Origin: Owenia fusiformis
Taxonomy: Eukaryota > Annelida > Polychaeta > Sabellida > Oweniidae
Reading direction: 5' to 3'
Assembly: GCA_903813345.2 (NCBI GenBank)
Contig: CAIIXF020000001.1
Coordinates: forward strand, 8,561,098-8,625,097
Length of the DNA: 64,000 nt
Shown here: positions 52,401 through 61,020 of the stretch, piece after piece
Numbering within the stretch: position 1 is the first letter of the stretch
Layout: each line of letters opens with the position of its first letter
The notes under the pieces: generated by a model
What the model was told of the DNA's origin: nothing
Database searches by the model: none
The model's input: the letters and a program-made list of their open reading frames with translations, nothing else
Program-made: the position numbers and the translations under genes

Positions 52401-55400
52401 TCATAATAGTCCTTTATTAACTACTTATTATTTCGCAAATCCTGATTTTTATGTCACCACCACGAAGTGGGGACATATTGTTATAGCTTTCAATTTTTTT
52501 GCCTGACATTCAGTTTGGGCAGTTGGTGGTTTCGTAACCATTTGCAAAAAAATACCAGGTGGTGACATTATGCCATTTTTGCCTTGTTTGATTTTGGTAG
52601 AATTTTATATATTTTTCATGGATACAGAAATGAGAAACATATGAAAGTTAGTTTTATCCTTACAGAAATAACCACAACTGAGGGGCTCACTTCAGGTATG
52701 GGTTCTACAATATGATTCTATAACATGTGTGATGCTAACAATCTAACCTCCTCTCCAGAGCGACCTGCTTTCGTTACTCGTCCCAATGACCTGAACATTG
52801 TACAAGGACTCAACATAAGACTGGAGTGTTCAGCCAGAGGTACACCACCCCCAGAGATTACATGGACCAAGAATGATCTCCCCTTACCCAGGAATAGGAG
52901 AATCTCAGCCAGCCCCCAGGGCATCTTGCAGATTATAAATGTCCAGTTTGAAGACAGAGGGATCTACCGCTGTACTGCATCTAACAACATAGATACGCTA
53001 CATACAACAGCTCGGGTCTTGGTTCAAGGTACCTACACCCCTTTTATGCCATCTGATACACATATGGACTGCTCCATCCATCAATATGGACCAGTTCATA
53101 TTGTTGCATAGGGGTGATACCTCAGCCTTTCAAGAGCTCATTATTTCAGAGGCATGCAGAATCAGTTTAGGAGACACAGCTTATTTTGCTTTTAAAGCTT
53201 TATTTATCTTAACAATATGTGTTGGATGGGGCTTTGCATATTCGATGTAACTTACAAAAGTAAGTAAACAAAACAGAAAAAAACATTTTCAGTTTATGTC
53301 GCCATGTATCAATTTTCTAAATTCAAAATGGATATTTGAACTCCTAGAGTTTATCATGATAAAATGAATTTTAATTTTAGGAGGTTTATTCATTAAATTT
53401 CCTCAATTCTTCCACTCCTTATGCCAAAACCTATTGCACTTATTCATATTATGTAAGTTTAGATACTGAAGATTATTAAATAAGAAAAAGGACAATGTAT
53501 TTCACTTACGAATTGACTTTTGCTTATATTTTGCATAACTGATTGTGGGTTCTGTTTTGTATGTGAATTATTGTCCTCATGTAGTAGTTATGTAGGTAAG
53601 CTGTGTCTCCTATTCTCCTGCTATTACACTCTACTATGTATACAGTAGATAAGAGATCTTCTTGAAACATTTCCTAAGACCTCCAATACTTTCTGTAGAA
53701 GTTGCTTTACTGCCAATCGTAGAAATTCTCACTCACATGCTTTATTTTTTGTTTTATTTATTTTAGTTGAAAATTTGTTATTTCAATTATTGTTATATTA
53801 TTTTACTCACATTGCGACTATTGCTAAAAGGGGTACTTTGAGGAGTAAATGGATAAGCATACTCATTTATTTAAAAGTATTTTTGCTCTCCAAAATCTCT
53901 ATTTTGAGACAAGCATGTTTTGTTTCAGTCAAGCAATCATAAAATTAAATTAAATTCAAAATGAGTAACTTTTTATAAATACATATGTTATCATATTGAA
54001 CAGTATCATCATTTATTTAATTTGTTTTGAGATGTTGATGCCGCACAATACAGTCTTATATATCAATTATATCAAAAGGACAAATTTACTTACCAAGGTA
54101 TTTTGCTAAAATTTGAGACTAATATGCGATAGACGCAATGCATCGCTTCAAGTGGGATAAATTTTCATTGGTCCATTGATTGAACCAAATTCTCCCAACC
54201 TTAAAACAATGTTTAGTTTTAGTCTATGGTTGCATATTATTACAGTTAAACCAACCCTCACTGAGAAGCCTAGAGACCAAACTATCATAGAGGGTCATGG
54301 AGTACAGTTTGTTTGTCGTCCTGAGGGTCATCCCAACCCTGTCATAACATGGACCAAAGATGGTAGGTCTTTCTTTCGAAAGCTTGATGTTTTATTGTGA
54401 AACCACCCCAAACAGTGTTTAATTTTGAATCAGCTCAAACCTTCTTCTTTGCTCTTTCTCATTTATCAGTAACTTTTTGGAAATGGAGATTTAAACATGC
54501 ACAATCAATTTTATGTCTGTCCTTTTCCCCAATGATTTCATTTGCAAAATATATTATCTTTCAGGTGATCCAATTCCTGATTCAGGAAGGCATAGAATTA
54601 CAAGTGCCGGGGCTGTTTTGAAGATAGATCAGGTCACTAGTGAAGATGAAGCCATCTACAAGTGTCTGGCAGTAAATATAGCAGGAAGGGCTGATGCTGC
54701 TGCCCAACTTCGTGTCAGACCTACAGGTGCAGAATATGTTATTTGGATTACTCATTGTACTTACATTTCTTTTTCTTCAACCATGTACTTGACATAGATA
54801 AGGGTTATGTACTTGGAGGTTTTGGATATAGGGTTTATCCAGAGGGAGATATGCATATCTACCTGAGGGACCGTAGGGACCAAAGGTAGATGTGCATATC
54901 TCACGAGGGATGGACCCAATATCCAAACCGACCGTGCATAACTGCTTTATCCTATACCAAGTAGAGTTTTCTAATTTTCTTTCAATTTTTTATCTTACCA
55001 ACTTATCTCCCTAAAACTCTACTTGGCAAAGGATAATGACAGATATCAATATGTGATTGTTCTCTGCAGGAAATAAATTCATCTTATTGATATATTGCAA
55101 TTGAAGAACATGTTTCATGTTATTCTCTGACCATTATTTGGCATTCATGTAATATTCAATGTCATTGCTTAATTCCAGTACCTCCTCAATTCACCCGAAT
55201 TCCCTCAAACACTCAAATACATGCCCTAACCCACCTCCTGCTAGAATGTGCTGCCAGTGGTGACCCACAGCCAACCATCCGCTGGAAGAAAGATGGTCTC
55301 CTAGTCCCACAGAACCGACGTGTCATTACCTCACAGAGTGGAGATCTCACAATATTTAACATAACCACAGATGATGGTGGGACCTATGAGTGTGAAGCTG

Positions 55401-58400
55401 AAAATAGCGGTGGTTTTGTTTCTGCACCTGCGAGAGTGTATGTACTTGGTGGGTATTAATTCACCGTCATATTTATTGTTTGAACTTGAATGCTATACAT
55501 CATCATATCATGTGCCTTGTGCTTCATACAGTGTTCCAGCGTCAAATCACTTATGTTCAGTCAAACAGCAGTGTGCCTCGTATATTGTGTCTTTCATAGT
55601 ATAGTGCATTTCATTTCAGGTAATGAAATTCCATTTGATGGCGATGTGTTTGTTCGGAATGCAATTGATGAAGCTATCAACAATGTTGACAATGCTATCA
55701 ATCAGACTAAACGTGAACTACATGATCGTACAAGGAAAAGGACCCCTCAAGACCTGTTGGCCTTATTCCGCTACCCATCCAACAATGCCCAGCAACTAGG
55801 GAGGGCTGCTGAAGTGTATGAGAGAACTCTAGAGCTTATATATAACCAGGTGCACGAAGCTAAGACAAATTACAATGTATCTGGATCAAGTAAGTGACAC
55901 CTATAATATACAATACATGTATTCTTATTTTTACTTAAGTTCTGGCTTGAAACATGTGATAGTGCAAATAGATGGAACAGATCAAACACTGGTCTTTAAT
56001 GACTTTAGTTTGTAACACAGAGTTAAGTACATACATGATATAATTTTAGAAATGCGCTTTGAAGACATCATCTCTCCATCTCATCTGAATTTGATTGCCA
56101 ATATGTCAGGGTGTCAGACTCACCGTCAAACTGTGGACTGTCGAGATATGTGCTATCATCAGAAGTACAGGACACTTGATGGTACATGTAATAATCTGCA
56201 GAAAACAATGTGGGGTTCCTCATTAACACCATTGAAGAGACTACTGAGACCTCATTATGACAATGGATTCAGCACACCAGTAGGTCAGTGGATCTAAATT
56301 ACTAACTACTTAAGAAATTAATTCTAGATTGAATCTACTGAAATCTTGCTGCATATTTTAAAGCAAAGGATGGCTTGTTTCATTCATAGTACTATATTTC
56401 TAAAGTATAACCAACTTGCATAATACAATATACACAAATATGCATATAAACATCAGCAGTTTGTTTTATATTCAGGATGGAATCGAACTAAGCTTCATTT
56501 TGGCCATCCAAAACCCAGCGCTCGTCTCATCTCCACTCAGATTGTGTCAGCCTCTCGTGTAGAGCCGGATGAACAATATACACATATGTTGATGCAATGG
56601 GGTCAGTTCCTTGACCACGATATGACCTTCACCCCTATGGCTGTCAGTAACGCTCAGTTCAGTAATGGAGCTCATTGCAATGAGACATGTGAAAATGTTT
56701 CTCCATGTTTCCCAATTAATGTCCCGCCTCATGATCCAAGGATCCATCGACATCGATGCATGGGTGTTACTCGGTCCAGTGCCATCTGTGGATCAGGGAT
56801 GACATCAGTATTCTTCCGGAATGTTCATCATAGAGAACAAATGAACCAAATCACTGCATTTATTGATGCATCAAATGTGTATGGAAGCTCTGAGGAAGAC
56901 TCTCATGATCTCAGGGATCTATCGTCAGAACGTGGATTATTGAGAACTGGCTTGATTCTAAATAATGGGAAACATCTATTACCTTATAATGTTGATGCCC
57001 CAGTTGACTGTCAGGTGGACCCTAACAATGCTCATATTCCTTGTTTCCTGGCTGGGGACCATCGTGCCAATGAGCAGCTAGGTTTGCTCTCTATGCATAC
57101 TATATGGATGAGGGAACACAACCGTGTGGCTACTGAGTTACTCAGACTTAATCCACATTGGGATGGTAACATGTTGTTTCACGAGGCTAGGAAAATAGTA
57201 GGTGCTCAGATGCAACATATAACATACAATGAGTGGCTTCCAAAGATCCTAGGAACTAATGGTATGGAACAGCTAGGGGTATACAAGGGCTACGATCCAA
57301 CCATTGACCCAACTATTTCAAATGTATTTGCTACTGCTGCATTTAGATTTGGGCATACACTGATCAACCCATTTATATATCGGCTGAATGCAACATTCCA
57401 GGAAACCAGGGAGGGACATCTCCCCTTACACAAGGCATTCTTTGCACCATTTAGGATTGTTGAAGAGGGTGGCATTGATTCAATAATAAGAGGTATGTTT
57501 GGAGTAGGGGCTAAAAAGTTCAAACCAGACAATCTTCTGAACACAGAGCTAACGGAGAAGCTGTTCAAACTGGCCCATGCTGTGGCTCTAGATCTGGCTG
57601 CACTTAACATCCAACGAGGACGGGACCATGGACTCGCTTCATATAATGAATGGAGAAAATTTTGTGGCCTTTATGAAGCAGAAACATTTGATGACCTTGC
57701 CCCTGAGATACAAGACAATTATATAAGGCGCAAACTAGCAGATATATATGGTCATCCAGGTAAGAAATTATTTCGTCTGTAATGTAGTAAATATGCAAGT
57801 TCCTGGAGTTATCTTATATGCAATTAACTTTCTCACAACAATTATACTCGTACATGACCCGTGTCCATACATTCTAGATTAAAATCTGTAAACTGAGACA
57901 GCATTAGCAAAAGATTAGGCTTAAAAGTAAAAGACATTGAGGTTATTGTATGAGTACCTGTGCAAGATCGTCCATTCTTGATGAGCTTTGAAAATTCTTC
58001 TTGCACATGTGACTTTTTAGGATGTAAGATGGGAATATCTTGCATGGAGTAAAGATGGCTGTATCTTTGATAATCATATTAGAAAATAGAAACGTATGAA
58101 TTGGAGGTATGTTATTTTACTTCAAGACTGCGATAGTACACCCAGCAATGGTTTTCTTTCAGGAAACATTGATCTTTGGTTGGGAGGTCTGGTGGAGGAC
58201 TCCTTAGATGGAAGTATGTTGGGACCAACCTTCCAATGCATCTTACAGGACCAGTTTAGGAGAAATAGAGATGGGGATAGGTCAGTATATTAGTCAGCTA
58301 ATGCATTCATATGTAAAGTAGTCTCTGATTCAAAAGATTCTCCATTTAGCCTAAAATCATTGTTGGATGACACTTCCCTTTACTCTGGATGGAGGACTAA

Positions 58401-60403
58401 GAATACAATTGAATATACTTTTTCAGGTTTTGGTATGAGAACCCCGGTGTTCTGAAGCCTGGTCAATTGACTGCTATAAAGCAAACTTCTCTGGCACGTG
58501 TCTTATGTGACAATGGTGATGATATTAAGAGGGTCCAGCGAGATGTATTTAAGAGAGCTGACATTAGACATGAATACAAGGATTGTGAAGAACTCCCATA
58601 TGTAGACTTAAAACTTTGGACTGATTGTTGCCATGGTTTGTATAGATGTTTATTATTATGTCACCACTAGCAAGTGAAGGTATATTGTTTAAGACCTCCA
58701 TTTTGTGACTGGTTGGTGGCATTTGGTGTCTGTAACAATTGCATAAGGGTTGTGAAAATGAGAAAGATTTTGAAGATTTGGATTGATGCTCACTATTCTA
58801 TAGACTGTTTTATGCAGAATTCAAATATTTAAATGTTTTGGGTCTAATAATTTAGATCGTACAGTTGTAATTTATGATAAAATCCATCATTGTCGTACCT
58901 ATTTTCTAAAAGTTCCAAAATATATTTTTATATCTTCGAAATCCATTGATTTAAAGGTCTGGATTTTATAATTATGTGCATTATGATATCAGGATCTTGT
59001 TCGATATAATTAGATCTTGCAAATCTGTGCATTCCCCTTTATGAAGAGATTTTACTTTTAATTTTCAGAATGCAGCAAATCAGGAGAGTTCAACTCTATA
59101 ACCAGTCAAATATATCGCAAGAAACGATCTCTAGAATACAGTTTTCCGGAAGATTCTCCACAAAATGTTCAATCTGATGTTCCTTTCTCAATAAAACTCA
59201 CAAACAGAACATTTACAAGGTCCAAAATAAAGGAGCATAAAAAACCTGTGAAGCAAGATAACAATATGCCAAGTATTAACATTGATATGCCAAATCTGGA
59301 CAATGATATGCCAAATAAACTGAGTGGCTCTCAGGTTGACTTAATTGATGCCCGTATAGAGGGTATGGAGACAGTCATGGGAGACATGCAAAAACAAATT
59401 AGAAAGTTACATAAAAAGGTAGGTTGTATAAATGGTAAATTACATTTTGTGGAAATACTTCATTTTTATCAGAAAATTGACGCCATACAATGTCAATATA
59501 TTTTTAATTTTTGAAATACATTGGAAAATATTTGTTAAAGGTAGTATCAGATTTAGCAAGCTACTTGAACAAAAAATTGTTTCAGTTTAAGAATATTTTT
59601 GACTCATAGCATTCCTTGTCACATTTGTTTTTTAGAAGTGGCCAAGGGGCATACTGTATTTAAGGAAAACAAGATTTTTACAAAAATGTAGTCATCTTTC
59701 TATAAATGTGGTCACCACCCTATTTTGCACTTTGAATCTTAAATAACTTGACACCAATTTATAACATATTGTGGATCTTTTGGGAGATATTATTTTTGAG
59801 ATTGTAAGGAACACATCAGTTGTACATGTTGCTTGCATGTTGATAGTACCTTTAATCTTCATTAGTTCTACTATGTGAGACATGCATCACCCCCAAATGA
59901 GAAAAGATAGAGATGGAATTTTTATGTAAAATGTTGTCTTTGTAGGTCAAAAAATTGGAGAAAAAATTACGAGTGGAAGAAACTTCATGCCTAGATGACC
60001 AAGGCAAGAAGCGAGCAGATCGGGAACGGTGGAAGGTTGATGATTGCCAGAAGTGCATATGCAAAGTACATACTTTTTAGTTGGATTCATTTACTTACAT
60101 ACATGTACTTCGATTTTTTTTTTATTTGGATTTCCCCGAGTAGTACTTTTCAGCATTTTCAATTATTATTTCAGTACATGATCCTTATTTGTCACATTGA
60201 TCATTTCTATTGATGTCATATTTTGAATCTCTATTATGTCGTATTTTGAATCTCTATTGATGTCATATTTTGAATCAATGTTGATGTAATATTATTCCTC
60301 TCTTTTGCAGTATGGTAAAGCAGAGTGCAGCATAGAGAAATGTCATCCAGTAAAGTGTGACTATCCAATTTACCTACCTGGCAAGTGCTGTCCTATCTGT
60401 TAG
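22290..60403 (+). CDS. PXDN: Peroxidasin (PXDN), complete gene, 21 constitutive exons
   Basis: Peroxidasin is a secreted haem peroxidase that generates hypobromous acid and forms sulfilimine bonds in collagen IV of basement membranes. Exons: 22290-22438, 33950-34021, 36639-36710, 43093-43164, 43764-43835, 47856-47927, 49033-49196, 49589-49706, 49908-50080, 52759-53028, 54246-54362, 54565-54726, 55179-55448, 55620-55889, 56050-56283, 56476-57759, 58163-58280, 58427-58635, 59069-59418, 59946-60065, 60311-60403. All join in frame, giving about 1486 residues; human PXDN has 1479. Domains are signal peptide, LRRNT, five LRRs, LRRCT, four Ig, peroxidase and VWC. I chose the ATG at 22290 because it starts a hydrophobic signal peptide. 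Two candidate cassette exons (51449-51496, 52666-52695) are listed separately. Confidence 0.96.
22599..22895 (+). repeat. Dispersed promoter-like repeat, decayed copy
   Basis: Aligns by eye with 28277-28605. Shared blocks are CCCTTTGCATT, AAAAGAGAG, CTTCA, GAACTCACC, TGCTGATTG or CGCTGATTG, and the end GGGGTGGGGCTGCTAAAC against ATGGGGCGGGGCTACTAAAC. This copy has lost most of its CpG-containing motifs. Confidence 0.65.
25235..25770. repeat. Degenerate 26-bp tandem repeat, about 20 copies
   Basis: The unit is approximately GGATAATGTGTATGAAAGCA followed by CTTCAA. Copies differ by substitutions and small indels. At about 25520-25620 a 52-bp two-unit block is repeated almost exactly, so there is some higher-order duplication. 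Confidence 0.85.
26817..26941. repeat. 125-bp hairpin MITE-like repeat
   Basis: A left arm of 48 bp (26817-26864) and a right arm of 48 bp (26894-26941) are inverted copies around a 29-bp loop. Both contain AGGATATATTGTGCTCGA or its complement, with only a few mismatches and a 1-bp gap. No coding function. It resembles short foldback MITEs. Confidence 0.8.
28277..28605 (+). repeat. Dispersed promoter-like repeat, better preserved copy
   Basis: Homologous to 22599-22895 but richer in G+C and CpG than its surroundings. It contains a perfect CRE TGACGTCA (28427-28434), CCAAT boxes (GCCAATCAG near 28370, ACCAATGG near 28454), an inverted CCAAT (GATTGGTGG near 28512) and a GC box GGGGCGGGGC (28578-28587). 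It could be a solo LTR or other element carrying Pol II promoter motifs. I could not assign a class. Confidence 0.65.
31406..31567 (+). mobile_element. TGTCACCACC-family element, copy E (PXDN intron 1)
   Basis: A decayed short copy with ATGTCACTATCACAAGTGG at the start, ACAGTCTCCAACTTTTTAG and GTTGGTGTTC in the middle, and GTAGTGACATTTTG plus CATGTTAATGCCTTGT at the end. About 40 bases upstream lies a separate 10-bp perfect stem (GTGACATCAC/GTGATGTCAC, about 31336-31367). Confidence 0.75.
32768..32936. mobile_element. TACAGT-ended MITE, copy 2 (PXDN intron 1)
   Basis: The ends are TATAGTAAAATCTGTCT and ACAGGTTTTACTATA, inverted copies of each other, flanked by TA. The middle holds repeated GTGAACAC and TAGTGAACACC. 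The length (169 bp) and TA flanks fit a Tc1/mariner-type MITE. Related copies lie at 9977-10157 and 61021-61195. Confidence 0.72.
33950..47927 (+). CDS. PXDN: PXDN exons 2-6: five leucine-rich repeats
   Basis: Exons 33950-34021, 36639-36710, 43093-43164, 43764-43835 and 47856-47927 are each exactly 72 nt, phase 2 to phase 2, and each encodes one 24-residue LRR. The repeats begin LDLRFNHI, LLNNNQL, YLYKNKI, YIHFNEI and FLHNNKL, and share the pattern LxxNxIxxLxxxxFxxLxxL. Acceptors and GTAAGT donors are all strong. Five LRRs is the same number as in vertebrate peroxidasin. They form the extracellular N-terminal module. Confidence 0.95.
34022..36638 (+). other. PXDN intron 2, no recognisable content
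   Basis: About 2.6 kb of AT-rich sequence with no element, coding segment or tandem array that I can support. Confidence 0.6.
36711..43092 (+). other. PXDN intron 3 (6.4 kb)
   Basis: Apart from the palindromic G-rich element at 39117-40135, I see no structured content. Open frames here are short and show no family resemblance. Confidence 0.6.
39117..40135. mobile_element. 1.0-kb palindromic transposon with G-rich arms and 5-bp target duplication
   Basis: The terminal inverted repeats are CACGCCCGGTGATCGTGA at 39117-39134 and its exact complement at 40118-40135. AATCA flanks both ends (39112-39116 and 40136-40140), so the insertion made a 5-bp duplication. Almost the whole element is palindromic: arms of about 420 bp (39117-39540 and about 39712-40135) enclose a loop of about 170 bp. 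The block GGGACGGAGGGGGGG occurs at both ends of each arm. No ORF of note. The class is unassigned; a 5-bp duplication and a CAC start are shared with Transib-like elements, but the rest of the end is not. Confidence 0.9.
43180..43435. repeat. Dispersed repeat fragment 15 bases after PXDN exon 4
   Basis: A low-complexity segment starting GGGGTGGATCTGGGAACC, with GGGGGGCAAAAAC, several GGCCCA and AAATTG blocks, and ending near CCCACCCTGGGAATC. The style is that of decayed repeats common in bivalve genomes. It begins 15 bases past the exon 4 donor. Its class is unknown. Confidence 0.45.
43861..44129. repeat. 67-bp tandem repeat, four copies, just after PXDN exon 5
   Basis: Units start at 43861, 43928, 43995 and 44062. 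Each has AGTTTTGCTTGTTAATTGTG, CCCAGTCGATTTAATG and CTGACTAAAA. Copies 2 and 3 are identical and copies 1 and 4 differ slightly. The array starts about 25 bases after the exon 5 donor. Confidence 0.93.
46708..46790 (+). repeat. Possible tRNA-derived SINE fragment
   Basis: The GC-rich stretch has an A-box-like TAGGCGATTGGG and, about 30 bases later, a B-box-like GAGTTCGAGATGC. The spacing fits a Pol III internal promoter. It does not fold into a credible complete tRNA by eye, so a SINE head or tRNA relic is more likely. Confidence 0.4.
47928..49032 (+). other. PXDN intron 6, no recognisable content
   Basis: About 1.1 kb of AT-rich sequence. I see nothing in it. Confidence 0.6.
49033..49196 (+). 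CDS. PXDN: PXDN exon 7: LRR C-terminal cap
   Basis: Encodes [18 protein letters not shown] through ATCEYP and DFHC. This is the LRRCT signature with CxC, W, and two further cysteines that cap the LRR solenoid. Phase 2 in and phase 1 out. The donor is GTAGGT after TGTA, and the split codon becomes Lys. Confidence 0.93.
49589..50080 (+). CDS. PXDN: PXDN exons 8-9: Ig domain 1
   Basis: Exons 49589-49706 and 49908-50080 encode one I-set Ig domain, residues about 225-320. The landmark residues are Cys in [10 protein letters not shown], Trp in EIIWLKN, and [16 protein letters not shown]. The domain is split by a phase-2 intron, as is usual for this Ig. It ends in RYLSDP at phase 1. Confidence 0.94.
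51449..51496 (+). CDS. PXDN: Candidate PXDN cassette exon a (48 nt) in the Ig1-Ig2 linker
   Basis: Acceptor TTTATTTCAG and donor GGAG/GTTTGT enclose exactly 48 nt with no stop in the required phase (1 to 1). With the flanking split codons it would insert [16 protein letters not shown] between YLSDP and ERPAF. The donor is weaker than the others in the gene. Human PXDN has no such insert, so this would be a lineage-specific, possibly alternative exon. Confidence 0.45.
52451..52589 (+). mobile_element. TGTCACCACC-family element, copy F, upstream of candidate cassette exon b
   Basis: Starts ATGTCACCACCACGAAGTGG, continues GACATATTGTTATAG and GTTGGTGGTTTCGTAAC, and ends GGTGGTGACATTATGCC plus GCCTTGTTT. 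It lies 76 bases before the candidate exon at 52666. Confidence 0.75.
52666..52695 (+). CDS. PXDN: Candidate PXDN cassette exon b (30 nt) in the Ig1-Ig2 linker
   Basis: Acceptor TTTTATCCTTACAG and donor TTCAG/GTATGG enclose exactly 30 nt with no stop, phase 1 to 1. It would add [10 protein letters not shown] before ERPAFVTRP. The exon ends only 63 bases before the Ig2 exon, so the intervening intron would be short. Thr/Ser content suggests an O-glycosylated linker; that is an inference. Confidence 0.45.
52759..53028 (+). CDS. PXDN: PXDN exon 10: Ig domain 2
   Basis: A single 270-nt exon, phase 1 to 1, encodes a complete I-set Ig domain. Landmarks are [18 protein letters not shown] and [14 protein letters not shown]. 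Symmetric phase 1 exons of this kind allow whole-domain gain or loss. Confidence 0.95.
53029..54245 (+). other. PXDN intron 10, no recognisable content
   Basis: About 1.2 kb, AT-rich. I see no repeat or coding segment that I can support. Confidence 0.6.
54246..54726 (+). CDS. PXDN: PXDN exons 11-12: Ig domain 3
   Basis: Exons 54246-54362 (117 nt) and 54565-54726 (162 nt) encode the third Ig domain, split by a phase-1 intron. Landmarks are [20 protein letters not shown], then [17 protein letters not shown]. The acceptors TTACAG and TTTCAG are standard. Confidence 0.93.
54794..55042. repeat. Paired inverted repeats in PXDN intron 12
   Basis: Two hairpins lie side by side. The first pairs about 54802-54870 with 54880-54947, sharing GAGATATGCATATCTACCT and its near-complement. 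The second pairs CCAAGTAGAGTTTT (about 54958-54971) with AAAACTCTACTTGG (about 55013-55026). Together they look like a foldback MITE or two nested ones. Confidence 0.7.
55179..55448 (+). CDS. PXDN: PXDN exon 13: Ig domain 4
   Basis: A 270-nt phase 1-1 exon like exon 10. Landmarks are [20 protein letters not shown] and [14 protein letters not shown]. It completes the four-Ig array typical of peroxidasin. Confidence 0.95.
55620..56283 (+). CDS. PXDN: PXDN exons 14-15: N-terminal part of the peroxidase region
   Basis: Exons 55620-55889 and 56050-56283 encode the stretch between Ig4 and the catalytic core. Conserved peroxidasin blocks are [55 protein letters not shown] and [11 protein letters not shown]. 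Cysteines in SGC, DC and MC match those used for disulphides and trimer formation in the vertebrate protein. Confidence 0.94.
56476..57759 (+). CDS. PXDN: PXDN exon 16: haem peroxidase catalytic core
   Basis: A 1284-nt exon, the largest of the gene, holds all catalytic residues. The distal site is QFLDHD, with Gln806, Asp809 and His810 (His codon 56616-56618). The catalytic Arg959 and Glu962 lie in GDHRANEQ (57063-57074), with Gln rather than Met next to the Glu, as expected for peroxidasin instead of myeloperoxidase. The calcium-binding loop is [10 protein letters not shown]. The proximal haem ligand His1056 is in [10 protein letters not shown] (57354-57356). The enzyme should be active. Confidence 0.97.
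58163..58635 (+). CDS. PXDN: PXDN exons 17-18: C-terminal end of peroxidase domain
   Basis: Exons 58163-58280 and 58427-58635 encode [46 protein letters not shown] and [13 protein letters not shown], all standard for animal haem peroxidases. The region ends LWTDCCH, leading into a cysteine-bearing C-terminal segment. Confidence 0.95.
58658..58750 (+). mobile_element. TGTCACCACC-family element, truncated copy G, 22 bases after PXDN exon 18
   Basis: Starts ATGTCACCACTAGCAAGTG and continues GGTTGGTGGCATTTGG and TGTCTGTAACAATTGC. The 3' end with GGTGGTGACATTTTG is missing. It lies very near the donor of exon 18. Confidence 0.65.
59069..59418 (+). CDS. PXDN: PXDN exon 19: basic cleavage-type site, MPN repeat and coiled coil
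   Basis: The exon starts [15 protein letters not shown] (residues 1316-1320, codons 59116-59130) is followed by LEYSFPED. The vertebrate protein has a basic RRSLEFSYQED-type segment at the same place, so the position is conserved; use as a proprotein convertase site is inferred. Three 21-nt units (59254-59316) encode a degenerate NxDMPN repeat. The end ([18 protein letters not shown] onward) is an amphipathic helix that continues into exon 20 and probably supports trimerisation. Confidence 0.9.
59535..59855 (+). mobile_element. TTAA-flanked MITE, copy 2 (PXDN intron 19)
   Basis: Bounded by TTAA at 59535-59538 and 59852-59855. Ends are TTAAAGGTAGTATCAGAT and TTGATAGTACCTTTAA. It matches 19980-20273 in inverted orientation along its length. 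A piggyBac-like target site is inferred from TTAA. It fills most of the intron between exons 19 and 20. Confidence 0.78.
59946..60403 (+). CDS. PXDN: PXDN exons 20-21: end of coiled coil and VWC domain
   Basis: Exons 59946-60065 and 60311-60403 encode [18 protein letters not shown] and then a von Willebrand factor C domain. Its cysteines read [20 protein letters not shown] and GKCCPIC, and the stop TAG follows at 60401. The VWC domain at the extreme C-terminus is diagnostic of peroxidasin. Confidence 0.95.
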
Positions 60404-61020
60404 TCATCCTCCCTTTGACATGGACCATATTTGAATATGGCGAGATAAATGTGATCAATCAACTATGCAAGGATGGGTACAACAATTGTATCCTGAACTC
60501 ATTAACCATTATTGGTTGTACATTATCTATATAATCAACTCATATCATTCTAATATAGTGTCAACACCAATTCTGCAGTAAGCTTAAAGATAAATGAGTA
60601 CCAGCTCAATAGTGTGACACCTCTACTCAAAACTGAACGATAACATTTCACCAGCATATTCACAATAGGACACTTCTACTTTGACCATGGATATAGATCT
60701 ACTTCTCATAACCTTAGCGACAGTGAGATGGTCTACTTCTCATTACCATAGCAACCATGAGATACCTCTAGTAATCTTCAATTTAGCAACTACAAGAAAC
60801 ATTTGCACATTAACATAGCGACAACCATGAGATGCATCTTCTCATCAAGATAGCGACCATAAGACCAAAATTGTGGTTTAATACAAAGAGAATAGTTGAA
60901 ACTCTATCGTCAGATTTTTACTGAATCTTTGTTTCCTGAAATACCTCAATTTCCTAGTCTTATTTTCCATGGAAATCCATGACCAGTGTGAGATTTTACT
61001 TAACAACAAAATACATGATG

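Larger units (their letters stand above)
50081..52758 (+). other. PXDN intron between Ig1 and Ig2 exons
   Basis: About 2.7 kb. It contains two candidate cassette microexons (51449-51496, 52666-52695) and one TGTCACCACC-family element (52451-52589). The remainder is AT-rich with no recognised feature. Confidence 0.7.

Noticed and set aside
54176-54797. Open frames extending beyond the Ig3 exons
   Set aside because: Only 54246-54362 and 54565-54726 carry Ig sequence with proper splice sites; the extensions are intron read-through.
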